Source: an uncultured Roseobacter sp. | GTDB taxonomy: Bacteria; Pseudomonadota; Alphaproteobacteria; Rhodobacterales; Rhodobacteraceae | Assembly: GCF_947495025.1 (NCBI RefSeq) | Contig: NZ_CANLXG010000001.1 | Coordinates: forward strand, 434,001-498,000 | Direction: 5' to 3' | Length of the DNA: 64,000 nt | In this document: positions 51,876-64,000 of the stretch, piece by piece | Layout: the number at the start of each line of letters is the position of its first letter | How positions within the stretch are numbered: the stretch's first letter is position 1 | Translations under genes and position numbers: made by a program | The notes under the pieces: model-generated | Databases searched by the model: none | What the model was told of the DNA's origin: nothing | Seen by the model: only the letters and a program-made list of their open reading frames with translations

Positions 51876-52490
51876 ATGAGTGAAACCTTTCTTGATAAAG
51901 TGTATGACGCGCGGGACGCAGATTCGACCCGCAGGCTCTACGACGACTGGTCCGACAGCTATGACAGCGAAGTCACGGGCCAGGGCTATGCAACGCCCGG
52001 TCGGTGCGCAGAGGCGCTCGCCTCCTTTACACAGGATTTTGCCGCACCTGTTCTGGATTTCGGCTGCGGCACCGGATTGTCGGGCGAGGCACTGACGGCT
52101 GCGGGTTTCACCACCATCGACGGTCTGGACCTGTCTCAGGAGATGCTCGACAACGCCGCAGCAAAGGGTGTCTACCGCAGCCTGCGCCGGATTGATGCGG
52201 ACGGCGCGCTGTCCTTTCCGACCGGCAGCTACGACACGATTGCGGCCATCGGCGTGATCGGAGCTGGTGCGGCCCCTGTGAGCATGTTTCATGTTCTGAT
52301 GAACGCGCTCGGATCCGGTGGAAAACTCGTATTCTCTTATAACGATCATGCGCTTGAGGATCCGGCCTATGAGGCGGCTCTGTGTGAATGGGTCGACTGC
52401 GGTGCCGCGAGGCTGCTTTTTCGTGAGCATGGCCCTCACCTGCCCGGAATTGACCTTAAGTCCAACGTTTACGTTGTTGAAAAAATGTGA
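51876..52490 (+). CDS. Class I SAM-dependent methyltransferase
   Basis: Start MSETFLDKVYDARDADSTRRLYDDWSDSYD; PVLDFGCGTGLSGEALTAAGF motif I. Confidence 0.9.
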   Translation: MSETFLDKVYDARDADSTRRLYDDWSDSYDSEVTGQGYATPGRCAEALASFTQDFAAPVLDFGCGTGLSGEALTAAGFTTIDGLDLSQEMLDNAAAKGVYRSLRRIDADGALSFPTGSYDTIAAIGVIGAGAAPVSMFHVLMNALGSGGKLVFSYNDHALEDPAYEAALCEWVDCGAARLLFREHGPHLPGIDLKSNVYVVEKM

Positions 52491-53347
52491 TTTTTACGAC
52501 ACGCTTTGCACCGTCTCCCACAGGGCCACTGCACCTTGGACATGCCTATTCCGCCCTTTTTGCTGACGCACTGGCACAGCAGAATAACGGCCGTTTTCTG
52601 CTCCGGATAGAAGACATAGATCAGTCCCGTGCAAGACAGGAATGGGAACAGCAGATTTTCGACGATCTGTCCTGGCTGGGGCTGTCATGGGACCGTCCGG
52701 TGCTGCGCCAGTCCGGAAATCTGCCCCGCTATCGCGCAGCACTCGAAGCTCTGTGGTCGCGCGGGCTGCTTTTTGTCTGCCACTGCAACCGGCGCGACAT
52801 CGAACAGGCAGCCGCAGCGCCGCAGGAAGGCGCACCGCTGACCGGCCCTGACGGCCTTATCTACCCGGGCACCTGCCGTGATCTGCCCCGCGACACCAGA
52901 GCACCGTTGCCGTCCGGCAAAGCTCTCCGGCTGGATCTGAGGGCGGCAGCCCGGCATCTGCCTCCGGAAATCTCCTTTGAGGAAAAAGGCAAGGGGTCTG
53001 CGCCGCAGCGCATCACCTGCAAAACAGAAGATGTTGCCGCAAGAACCGGCGATGTGGTGCTCTGCCGCCGGGACATGGGCACGTCGTATCACCTGTCCGT
53101 GGTGCTGGATGACGCGATGCAGGAGATCACAGACGTCGTCCGGGGCGAAGATCTCTTTGATGCGACAGTAATCCATGTCGTGCTGCAGCACTTGCTGGAC
53201 CTGCCGGTGCCGGTCTATCACCACCATCGGTTGATCCGCGATGATGCCGGCAAACGGCTTGCCAAGCGGGATGATGCGCGGGCGATCTCGTTTTTCCGGT
53301 CCGAAGGCGCCTCACCCGGCGATATCCGCGCGATGGTTGGGCTATGA
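52487..53347 (+). CDS. gluQRS: Glutamyl-Q tRNA(Asp) synthetase
   Basis: [60 protein letters not shown]; truncated GluRS-like length. Confidence 0.93.
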   Translation: MIFTTRFAPSPTGPLHLGHAYSALFADALAQQNNGRFLLRIEDIDQSRARQEWEQQIFDDLSWLGLSWDRPVLRQSGNLPRYRAALEALWSRGLLFVCHCNRRDIEQAAAAPQEGAPLTGPDGLIYPGTCRDLPRDTRAPLPSGKALRLDLRAAARHLPPEISFEEKGKGSAPQRITCKTEDVAARTGDVVLCRRDMGTSYHLSVVLDDAMQEITDVVRGEDLFDATVIHVVLQHLLDLPVPVYHHHRLIRDDAGKRLAKRDDARAISFFRSEGASPGDIRAMVGL

Positions 53348-53734
53348 ACCGGTGGCGACCGGCGCGCTTGTGATCACCTCAACGCCGTCCCGCAGGTCGG
53401 TGTAAAAACAGCTGCGTCGGCCTGTATGACAGGCCGGGCCCGTCTGGCGGACCTGCAACAGCAGACAGTCACGGTCACAGTCGATCCGCAGACCGGTCAG
53501 TTCCTGTACATTCCCGCTGGTCTCCCCTTTGGCCCAGAACGACTGGCGGGACCGGCTCCAGTAGGTGACACGACCGGACGACAGGGTCTGCGTGATACTG
53601 TCCGCGTTCATCCAGGCCATCATCAGAACCTCGCCGGTTTCGGCATCCTGAGCGATCGCGGGAATAAGGCCGGCCTCGTTGTATTTCAGTGTGCCGGTAT
53701 CAAAAGCCACCCGGTCGTCCGCTGTATCCTGCAT
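53342..53734 (-). CDS. hisI: Phosphoribosyl-AMP cyclohydrolase
   Basis: [74 protein letters not shown]. Start 53734 or 53752. Confidence 0.95.
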   Translation of the reverse strand: MQDTADDRVAFDTGTLKYNEAGLIPAIAQDAETGEVLMMAWMNADSITQTLSSGRVTYWSRSRQSFWAKGETSGNVQELTGLRIDCDRDCLLLQVRQTGPACHTGRRSCFYTDLRDGVEVITSAPVATGS

Positions 53735-53811
53735 CAGAAAATCCTTTTGCATCCGCCTGCTGCCCCCTATGTATGGAGTGAAGAGACCAAGGAAAACCAC
53801 AAAGGCGCCCG

Positions 53812-54264
53812 ATGTCCACAGATACCGATCTGATAAAGCTTTACTCCGGCCAGATCCTGGCGCTTGCCTCGGATATTCCCCACCACGCGCGGCTGGATGC
53901 ACCGATGGCAACGGTGCGGCGTCGCTCGCCGCTGTGCGGATCATCAGTAACGGTGGATCTGTCTGTCGAAGACGGACGGATCAGCGCATTCGGTCAGGAC
54001 GTGAAAGCCTGCGCCCTTGGCCAGGCCGCCGCAGCCGTAACGGGGGGGGCCGTCGTTGGCCGCAGCCTCGAAGAAATCCAGCGGGCACGCGACGAACTGC
54101 GCGCGATGCTGAAAGACGGCGGTCCTGTACCTTCGGATCCTTTTTCCGGGTTCAGGGTCCTGGAGCCTGCCCGCGACTATAAAAACCGCCATGCGTCCAT
54201 CCTTCTGAGTATCGAAGCGACCGCCGAAGCCATGGCGCAGGCGCTGCAGTCTGACTGCGCCTGA
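53812..54264 (+). CDS. NifU-N/IscU-like iron-sulfur cluster assembly scaffold protein
   Basis: [56 protein letters not shown]. Confidence 0.85.
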   Translation: MSTDTDLIKLYSGQILALASDIPHHARLDAPMATVRRRSPLCGSSVTVDLSVEDGRISAFGQDVKACALGQAAAAVTGGAVVGRSLEEIQRARDELRAMLKDGGPVPSDPFSGFRVLEPARDYKNRHASILLSIEATAEAMAQALQSDCA

Positions 54265-54329
54265 GCGGACATTATCTATTTTTAAGTAAATTTCTGTCAC
54301 GAGGGACCCGGAGCAAACCGCGGGGCCTC

Positions 54330-55724
54330 ATGACCGTACATCAGCAGATCACCACGCCGGAACAAAGCAGGCGCCTGTCAGAAGCAGCCGCAGCAATCGG
54401 CTATGAAATTGTGGATATCGCGGGGTTCCTCGACCTCGTTGAGGAGCACGCGAAGTCCCAGCGCAGCTGCCTGCGTGTTCTCAATGACCGTGCCGCCGAC
54501 ATGACACAGGCCAATACGGACGTTCAGGAAGCCGTGGGCACAATGGCAGAAAGAACGGGGGAAACAGCGCGGGAGGTACAGACATCAGCAGGGCTGGTGC
54601 GGGCCACCAGCGAAAAGACACGCAACGTCGCGGAATGGGTCCATACACTGGCGGCGCGAACGGAATCCGTCAGCAGCACCATCACTGACGTGCGCACCAA
54701 CAACCTGCAGATTGCGAGTATTGCAACTCAGGTCAACACGCTTGCGATCAATGCCAAGATTGAGGCGGCGCGGGCGGGCGATGCCGGGCGTGGCTTTGCC
54801 GTGGTTGCCGAAGCCATCAACGAATTGTCACGCCAGACGCGCGATGCAGCGGTGCAGATTTCAACAAATATCGAAGTTCTCACGGGCTGGATTGCGGAGC
54901 TGCGCGGGGAAGCAGGCGATATTGCCATCCAGGCGGTCGATGTTCTGGAAAACGCCGACAGCACGGATTCGGCTCTTTCACGCATCGAGCAGTCCATTTC
55001 AGAAGCGGACAGACAGGCACAGCGCATTTCCGGCCAGACCGGGCGTGTGGAAAACGCGATGACCGATTTCGTTCCGGCTTTGTCGGGTATCGGAAACGCC
55101 GTCGAAAGTACCGCCTCCGGAATCGAAGAGACTCATGAGCGGGTGCTGCGGCTGATAGATACCTCAGAAACAATTGTTCAGTGCACCGCCATGCTGAATA
55201 CATCATCCGCGGACGGACCCTACATCGGACAGGTTCAGAAGCTGTCCCGTCGGATTGCTGACGCTCTGGAGAACGCCGTCAGTTCCGGACGGACTACGAT
55301 GGAACGCCTGTTCGACCGGACATACCGGCCGGTCCCCGGAACAAACCCGGAGCAGTTCACCACACAGGCAGTTGACCTTCTCGACGAGCTGTTACCCCCC
55401 ATTCAGGAACCTGCGCTGGACTTTGACAGCAGGATTGTCTTTTGCGCCGCAGTTGACGAGAACGGGTATCTGCCAACGCACAATATGAAGTTTTCGCACC
55501 CGCCCGGAGATGACCCTGTCTGGAACACCGCAAACTGTCGAAACCGCCGCATATTCGATGATCGGGTCGGCCTGAAAGCAGGGCGCAATCGGGAGCCGTT
55601 TCTGCTGCAGGTATACCGCAGGGACATGGGGGGCGGTGAATTCTGTATGATGAAGGACCTGTCAGCACCGATCACGGTAAATGGCAGGCACTGGGGCGGC
55701 CTGCGCCTAGCTTACACGTTCTGA
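54330..55724 (+). CDS. Soluble methyl-accepting chemotaxis protein with C-terminal domain
   Basis: Signalling hairpin [47 protein letters not shown]; no obvious TM segments; about 140-aa C-terminal extension. Confidence 0.88.
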   Translation: MTVHQQITTPEQSRRLSEAAAAIGYEIVDIAGFLDLVEEHAKSQRSCLRVLNDRAADMTQANTDVQEAVGTMAERTGETAREVQTSAGLVRATSEKTRNVAEWVHTLAARTESVSSTITDVRTNNLQIASIATQVNTLAINAKIEAARAGDAGRGFAVVAEAINELSRQTRDAAVQISTNIEVLTGWIAELRGEAGDIAIQAVDVLENADSTDSALSRIEQSISEADRQAQRISGQTGRVENAMTDFVPALSGIGNAVESTASGIEETHERVLRLIDTSETIVQCTAMLNTSSADGPYIGQVQKLSRRIADALENAVSSGRTTMERLFDRTYRPVPGTNPEQFTTQAVDLLDELLPPIQEPALDFDSRIVFCAAVDENGYLPTHNMKFSHPPGDDPVWNTANCRNRRIFDDRVGLKAGRNREPFLLQVYRRDMGGGEFCMMKDLSAPITVNGRHWGGLRLAYTF

Positions 55725-55725
55725 C

Positions 55726-55760
55726 AAAAAAAGTGCCGCACGTCCAGGGGACGGCGGCAC
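55726..55760 (-). terminator. Strong intrinsic terminator on minus strand
   Basis: Minus strand GTGCCGC-CGTCC-cct-GGACG(t)GCGGCAC followed by T7; one-base bulge in a 12-bp stem. Confidence 0.85.
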
Positions 55761-55886
55761 AGTAAAAGCGTCTTTCATGTGGGATCCGGCGGAAAACGGG
55801 GGATCAGGAACAAGGCAGTAGAAATCCCCGGCACATGATTGGGGACAGTGCGGGTCTCCCGTCCGGCATGAAATCGCAGGCAGAAA

Positions 55887-56015
55887 TCAGATAAAACTTG
55901 GCAGGTGCAGCCCGACAACGAGCATCACGACCAGAGCAGCGGCACCGGCAGCATCCTGAACCAGTGTAGAGTGCGACCTTGTCGCGACTGAAAGGATCAT
56001 ATTCAGAGTTGCCAT
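55887..56015 (-). CDS. 42-aa small membrane protein
   Basis: Manual translation: MATLNMILSVATRSHSTLVQDAAGAAALVVMLVVGLHLPSFI*. Preceded by AGGAGG (acaaacaggaggaacgacATG); followed by a terminator on the same strand. Confidence 0.7.
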   Translation of the reverse strand: MATLNMILSVATRSHSTLVQDAAGAAALVVMLVVGLHLPSFI

Positions 56016-56100
56016 GTCGTTCCTCCTGTTTGTTGCTACTTTGTTCTCATAAATTTAACTCTCTGTAAAGAACTAAATGGGAACTTTTGTGAACAAACCG

Positions 56101-60320
<4,220 letters not shown>

Positions 60321-60395
60321 TCAGTCAAACTCTCTGACGTGATAAGCCTGCGACCGGATGTGGTCCAGTTTAATCGTGCGGTGGACCCTGAACGA

Positions 60396-60424
60396 CAAAA
60401 CCCGCCGCGGCAACGCGACGGGTT
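60396..60424 (-). terminator. Terminator downstream of ctrA
   Basis: AACCCGCCGCG-gcaa-CGCGACGGGTT stem (one G-T wobble) with T tract on minus strand. Confidence 0.75.
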
Positions 60425-60446
60425 CGGCAGGTTAATGTGGGGAGCT

Positions 60447-61169
60447 TCAGGCGCCGACCGCAAGAGGTTGAGGATCATCCGCAATGCTCGGATCGGGATC
60501 ACGCAGAACGTAGCCACGCCCCCAGACTGTCTCGATATAATTGTCGCCGCCTGTTGCCTGAGAAAGCTTCTTGCGCAGCTTGCAGATGAACACGTCGATA
60601 ATTTTCAGTTCCGGCTCATCCATGCCACCGTAGAGGTGGTTGAGGAACATCTCTTTGGTCAGGGTTGTCCCCTTACGCAAAGACAGAAGTTCCAGCATCT
60701 GGTACTCTTTGCCGGTCAGATGGACCGACTTGTTTTCAACGCTTACTGTCTTGGCATCCAGATTGACAGAAATCAGACCGGTATCGATGACCGACTGCGA
60801 ATGCCCCTTCGAGCGGCGGATAATTGCGTGAATACGGGCGACCAGTTCCTCGCGGTGAAACGGCTTGGTCAGGTAATCATCTGCACCAAATCCGAAACCC
60901 TTGATCTTGTTCTCGGTGTCATCAGCCCCGGACAGGATCAGAATAGGTGTTTCAATACGCGACAGACGCAGCTGGCGCAGCACCTCGTGACCGTTCATGT
61001 CGGGCAGATCCAGGTCCAGCAGTATCAGATCGTAGTCGTACAGCTTGGCGAGGTCGATCCCTTCTTCTCCAAGATCTGTCGCATATACGTTCAGATTGGC
61101 GTGTGTCAGCATCAGCTCAATGCTTTTCGAGGTCGTAGGGTCGTCTTCAACAAGCAGTACGCGCATCAT
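60447..61169 (-). CDS. ctrA: Cell cycle response regulator CtrA
   Basis: [81 protein letters not shown]-term [11 protein letters not shown]-type winged helix. Confidence 0.97.
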   Translation of the reverse strand: MMRVLLVEDDPTTSKSIELMLTHANLNVYATDLGEEGIDLAKLYDYDLILLDLDLPDMNGHEVLRQLRLSRIETPILILSGADDTENKIKGFGFGADDYLTKPFHREELVARIHAIIRRSKGHSQSVIDTGLISVNLDAKTVSVENKSVHLTGKEYQMLELLSLRKGTTLTKEMFLNHLYGGMDEPELKIIDVFICKLRKKLSQATGGDNYIETVWGRGYVLRDPDPSIADDPQPLAVGA

Positions 61170-61223
61170 TTTCTCCGCATCGGATGATCGTAGGTTCCTG
61201 CCATTAACCCTGACGAAAAAAGG

Positions 61224-61238
61224 TTAACCACACGTTAC
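61224..61238. promoter_or_regulatory. Near-consensus CtrA binding site upstream of ctrA
   Basis: TTAA-CCACACG-TTAC versus consensus TTAA-N7-TTAA. Confidence 0.6.
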
Positions 61239-61265
61239 CGTCTGCTAAAAACATAACTTAACAAC

Positions 61266-61544
61266 TCAAGGTTGTCTATATTTTTGTACACTTGTCGCCT
61301 TGAGCGCGTCCTCGCCGTGCTCGGATACGGCGCGCACCCATTCATGAAATTCGTCATCACTGATCGCGTAGCGCTTGAGGGCATCGCTCTGCGAAATCAG
61401 TCCATAGGCCACGCCGCGCACCACAGCCGCCTTGCGGGATGCAACCCAGCGACGGGTATTGGCCGGCGGCAGATCCGCCTGGGTCATGACGCTTCCGTCA
61501 GCCAGCGTAACGGAGCGTGGTCCATCTACTTTCTTGAGATACAT
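61266..61544 (-). CDS. sciP: CtrA inhibitor SciP-like (DUF1153) protein
   Basis: MYLKKVDGPRSVTLADGSVMTQADLPPANTRRWVASRKAAVVRGVAYGLISQSDALKRYAISDDEFHEWVRAVSEHGEDALKATSVQKYRQ matches the SciP family pattern (DLPPxxTxRWV.RRKA.VV). Confidence 0.88.
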   Translation of the reverse strand: MYLKKVDGPRSVTLADGSVMTQADLPPANTRRWVASRKAAVVRGVAYGLISQSDALKRYAISDDEFHEWVRAVSEHGEDALKATSVQKYRQP

Positions 61545-61666
61545 ACTGGTTACTCGTCTTTACTACTCATCCGCACCTTGACGCGGGTGCCTTAAAGACC
61601 CATGAAGCCGCCTCTTGAGAGTAATTAGGATTTTCCTATATTCGCTCATAAGTTCCGGAGACCACG

Positions 61667-62809
61667 ATGCCGCTTGATCAGAATCAGCCCCTGAATTCCC
61701 TTGGGTTTGCCAAAACACCGGCTGAAACACGGGTCGTCGTTGCCATGTCCGGCGGCGTTGACAGCTCGGTTGTCGCTGCAATGCTGTCAGAACAGGGGTA
61801 TGATGTGGTGGGTGTCACCCTTCAGCTGTACGACCATGGCGCAGCCCTTGCGAAAAAGGGCGCCTGCTGCGCAGGTATCGATATCCATGACGCACGCCGT
61901 GTCGCCGAGAAAATGGGGTTCCCGCATTACGTTCTGGATTATGAGAACATTTTTAAAGATGCGGTTATTGATGAGTTCGCCGACAGCTACCTGGCGGGCG
62001 CGACACCGGTGCCCTGCATCCGCTGCAACGAGCGGGTGAAATTCAAAGATCTGCTGGCCATGGCAAAGGATCTGGAGGCCGACTGCATGGCGACAGGCCA
62101 CTATATCCAGCGGATCTCCGGCGAAAGCGGGCCGGAACTGCACACGGCTGCGGATTCGAGCCGCGACCAGAGTTACTTCCTGTTCTCGACAACACCGGCC
62201 CAGCTCGACTTTCTGCGCTTCCCGCTCGGGCATCTGCCGTCAAAGGATGACACCCGCGCGCTTGCCGAGAAATACGATCTCAGCGTGGCCGGCAAGCCGG
62301 ACAGTCAGGACATCTGTTTTGTTCCGAACGGCGATTATGCCTCGGTTATCCGCAAACTGCGGCCCGAGGCGGCCGATCCCGGTGAAATCGTGCATGCGGA
62401 CGGACGGGTTCTGGGCACGCATGAGGGCGTCATCCACTACACCATCGGTCAGCGCCGCGGCCTCGGGATCGGCGGGCTGGCGGATCCGCTCTATGTTGTC
62501 ATGCTGGATGCGGACAACAAACAGGTTGTTGTCGGGCCCAAATCAATGCTCTCCACACGCACTGTGCCTGTCCGGGAGATCAACTGGCTGGGTGACGCAC
62601 CCTTTGCGTCGCAGAGCGAATGGCACGTGGCTGTCAAAGTCCGTTCAACCCGTCCGCCCACCGACGCCATTATCCGCCCGGTCAGTGCGACAGAGGCAAC
62701 GGTCGAGCTGATCACCCCCGAAGAAGGTGTCTCTCCGGGACAGGCCTGTGTTTTTTATGATCGCGACAGCAGCCGGATATTCGGCGGTGGATGGATTCAC
62801 AAAGGCTGA
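61667..62809 (+). CDS. mnmA: tRNA-specific 2-thiouridylase MnmA
   Basis: [67 protein letters not shown]. Confidence 0.97.
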   Translation: MPLDQNQPLNSLGFAKTPAETRVVVAMSGGVDSSVVAAMLSEQGYDVVGVTLQLYDHGAALAKKGACCAGIDIHDARRVAEKMGFPHYVLDYENIFKDAVIDEFADSYLAGATPVPCIRCNERVKFKDLLAMAKDLEADCMATGHYIQRISGESGPELHTAADSSRDQSYFLFSTTPAQLDFLRFPLGHLPSKDDTRALAEKYDLSVAGKPDSQDICFVPNGDYASVIRKLRPEAADPGEIVHADGRVLGTHEGVIHYTIGQRRGLGIGGLADPLYVVMLDADNKQVVVGPKSMLSTRTVPVREINWLGDAPFASQSEWHVAVKVRSTRPPTDAIIRPVSATEATVELITPEEGVSPGQACVFYDRDSSRIFGGGWIHKG

Positions 62810-62861
62810 TCAGCAGCGCTGAAAGACGGAGAAAAGTGTCAGGCGCAGCCTGGCCTTCGGA

Positions 62862-64000
62862 TCACGCCTGCATTCCCTGAAGAACGGCGCGGGCGGCACG
62901 CATGCCCGGCGGGTCACCGCCTTCGCCGAGGCGTTCCATGGTGCGTTCCATCGCGCGGTTCTGTGCGTCGGGTTCGGCCAGGACAGCAGCCAGCCCCCCC
63001 GCAATCCTTTCAGCCGTACAGTCAGGCCCCAGAAAGTCCGGAACGACGCGGGTTTCAGACACAAGGTTGACCAGTGTTACCGTGTCCACCAGCGCCATCC
63101 TGCGGATGAGATAAAAACTCAGCCAGTGCATTCTGTAGGCAATCACCATGGGCGTACGTGCCGCTGCAAGTTCAAGCGACACAGTTCCCGAAGCCGCAAG
63201 TGCCACGTCAGCTGCGCGGAAGGCTGCACGTTTCTCTGCCGCGGCATCTGCAGCGCTCTGTGCCCGTGGGTCCAGAACCAGTGCGTCCACCGGCCAGCCC
63301 CGGACGGCCTCTGCGACCTGGTCCGCCACGGCGGCGGCGGCAGGTACAACAATCTTCAGATCCGGTTGCGCCTTCTGAAACAACCCCAGCGCCTCGCCAA
63401 AGACTTCTGCCAGCCGCCCGACCTCTCCGGAACGCGAGCCGGGCAGCACAAGGGCAACAGGGGCGTCGCCCAGACCGTGCGCAGCACGAAACGCCTTTGC
63501 CTGCTCCGGCGTGGCCTGAGGCTCTGCAACGACCGGGTGCCCGACGAAATCGCAGGCCATTCCTTCCCGTGTCATAAGCGGCGGCTCAAACGGGAACAAC
63601 GCCAGCACATGATCGATATACCGCGCCATCTTTGCCGCGCGCTTTGGACGCCAGGCCCAGACAGTGGGTGCTACATAATGCACAGTGCGGACATCGCATG
63701 CCTCTTTCACCAGGCGCGCCACACGCAGCGAAAAATCGGGGCTGTCGATGGTGATCATCACGTCCGGACGGGTTTCCACGACCTGTGCCGCGGTTTCCCG
63801 GATCCGCGCTTTCAGGGCGCGATACTTTGGCAGGATCTCCGCGATGCCCATTACGCTGAGCTCTTTCATCGGAAAGCGCGAGGTCAGACCCTCAGCCTGC
63901 ATACCTTCGCCGCCGATACCGTCAAAGGTGATGTCGGGCCGCAGCTCCTTCAGCCCCGCCATCAGTGCCGCGCCAAGGCGGTCACCCGACGGCTCGCCCG
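62862..64000 (-). CDS. lpxB: Lipid-A-disaccharide synthase (5' end beyond window)
   Basis: Minus-strand reading at the window edge gives GEPSGDRLGAALMAGLKELRPDITFDGIGGEGMQAEGL; VAPTVWAWRPKRAAKMARYIDHVLALFPFE; LPGSRSGEV. Confidence 0.96.
   Translation of the reverse strand, partial: GEPSGDRLGAALMAGLKELRPDITFDGIGGEGMQAEGLTSRFPMKELSVMGIAEILPKYRALKARIRETAAQVVETRPDVMITIDSPDFSLRVARLVKEACDVRTVHYVAPTVWAWRPKRAAKMARYIDHVLALFPFEPPLMTREGMACDFVGHPVVAEPQATPEQAKAFRAAHGLGDAPVALVLPGSRSGEVGRLAEVFGEALGLFQKAQPDLKIVVPAAAAVADQVAEAVRGWPVDALVLDPRAQSAADAAAEKRAAFRAADVALAASGTVSLELAAARTPMVIAYRMHWLSFYLIRRMALVDTVTLVNLVSETRVVPDFLGPDCTAERIAGGLAAVLAEPDAQNRAMERTMERLGEGGDPPGMRAARAVLQGMQA

Noticed and set aside
61626-61638. 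TAGGA-ttt-TCCTA palindrome upstream of mnmA
   Set aside because: Too short to distinguish from chance; no second copy noticed.
61563-61781. 72-aa minus-strand ORF upstream of sciP
   Set aside because: Antisense to the mnmA 5' end, no recognisable features; likely spurious.

Overview
This window reads as ordinary chromosomal core of an alphaproteobacterium, most likely Rhodobacterales / Roseobacter group. That assignment rests on synteny and protein character, not on a search. It is densely coded on both strands. I saw no integrases, transposases, phage modules, CRISPR arrays, rRNA or tRNA genes. Main blocks in order: mfd (partial), hemB, a penicillin-acylase-family protein, a pseudouridine synthase, hflX-hfq, trkH-trkA, the dusB-ntrB-ntrC-ntrY-ntrX cluster, ispD-ispF-pgpA-cinA(C-term), MmgE/PrpD, RatA/COQ10-like, hpt, two c-type cytochromes, lipA, DUF6456/DUF6477 genes, an MttB-family protein, guaA, a FadL-type porin between two EamA transporters, a P-loop ATPase next to metA, ppk2, truncated hemoglobin + adenylate cyclase, rplM-rpsI, MocR + DUF1127, trmFO, gluQRS, hisI, an Fe-S scaffold protein, a soluble chemoreceptor, recG, ligA, sciP-ctrA, mnmA and lpxB (partial). 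Many long listed ORFs are antisense shadows of real genes caused by high GC. I did not find a convincing wholly new multi-gene system. The best leads are: a 42-aa membrane-protein gene missing from the ORF track, with its own strong RBS and intrinsic terminator; NtrC and NtrX proteins that both lack the sigma54-contacting GAFTGA loop; a translationally coupled truncated-hemoglobin/adenylate-cyclase pair; sciP directly upstream of ctrA with a near-consensus CtrA box between them; a divergent MocR/DUF1127 pair with palindromic operator-like DNA; and an uncharacterised P-loop ATPase beside metA.
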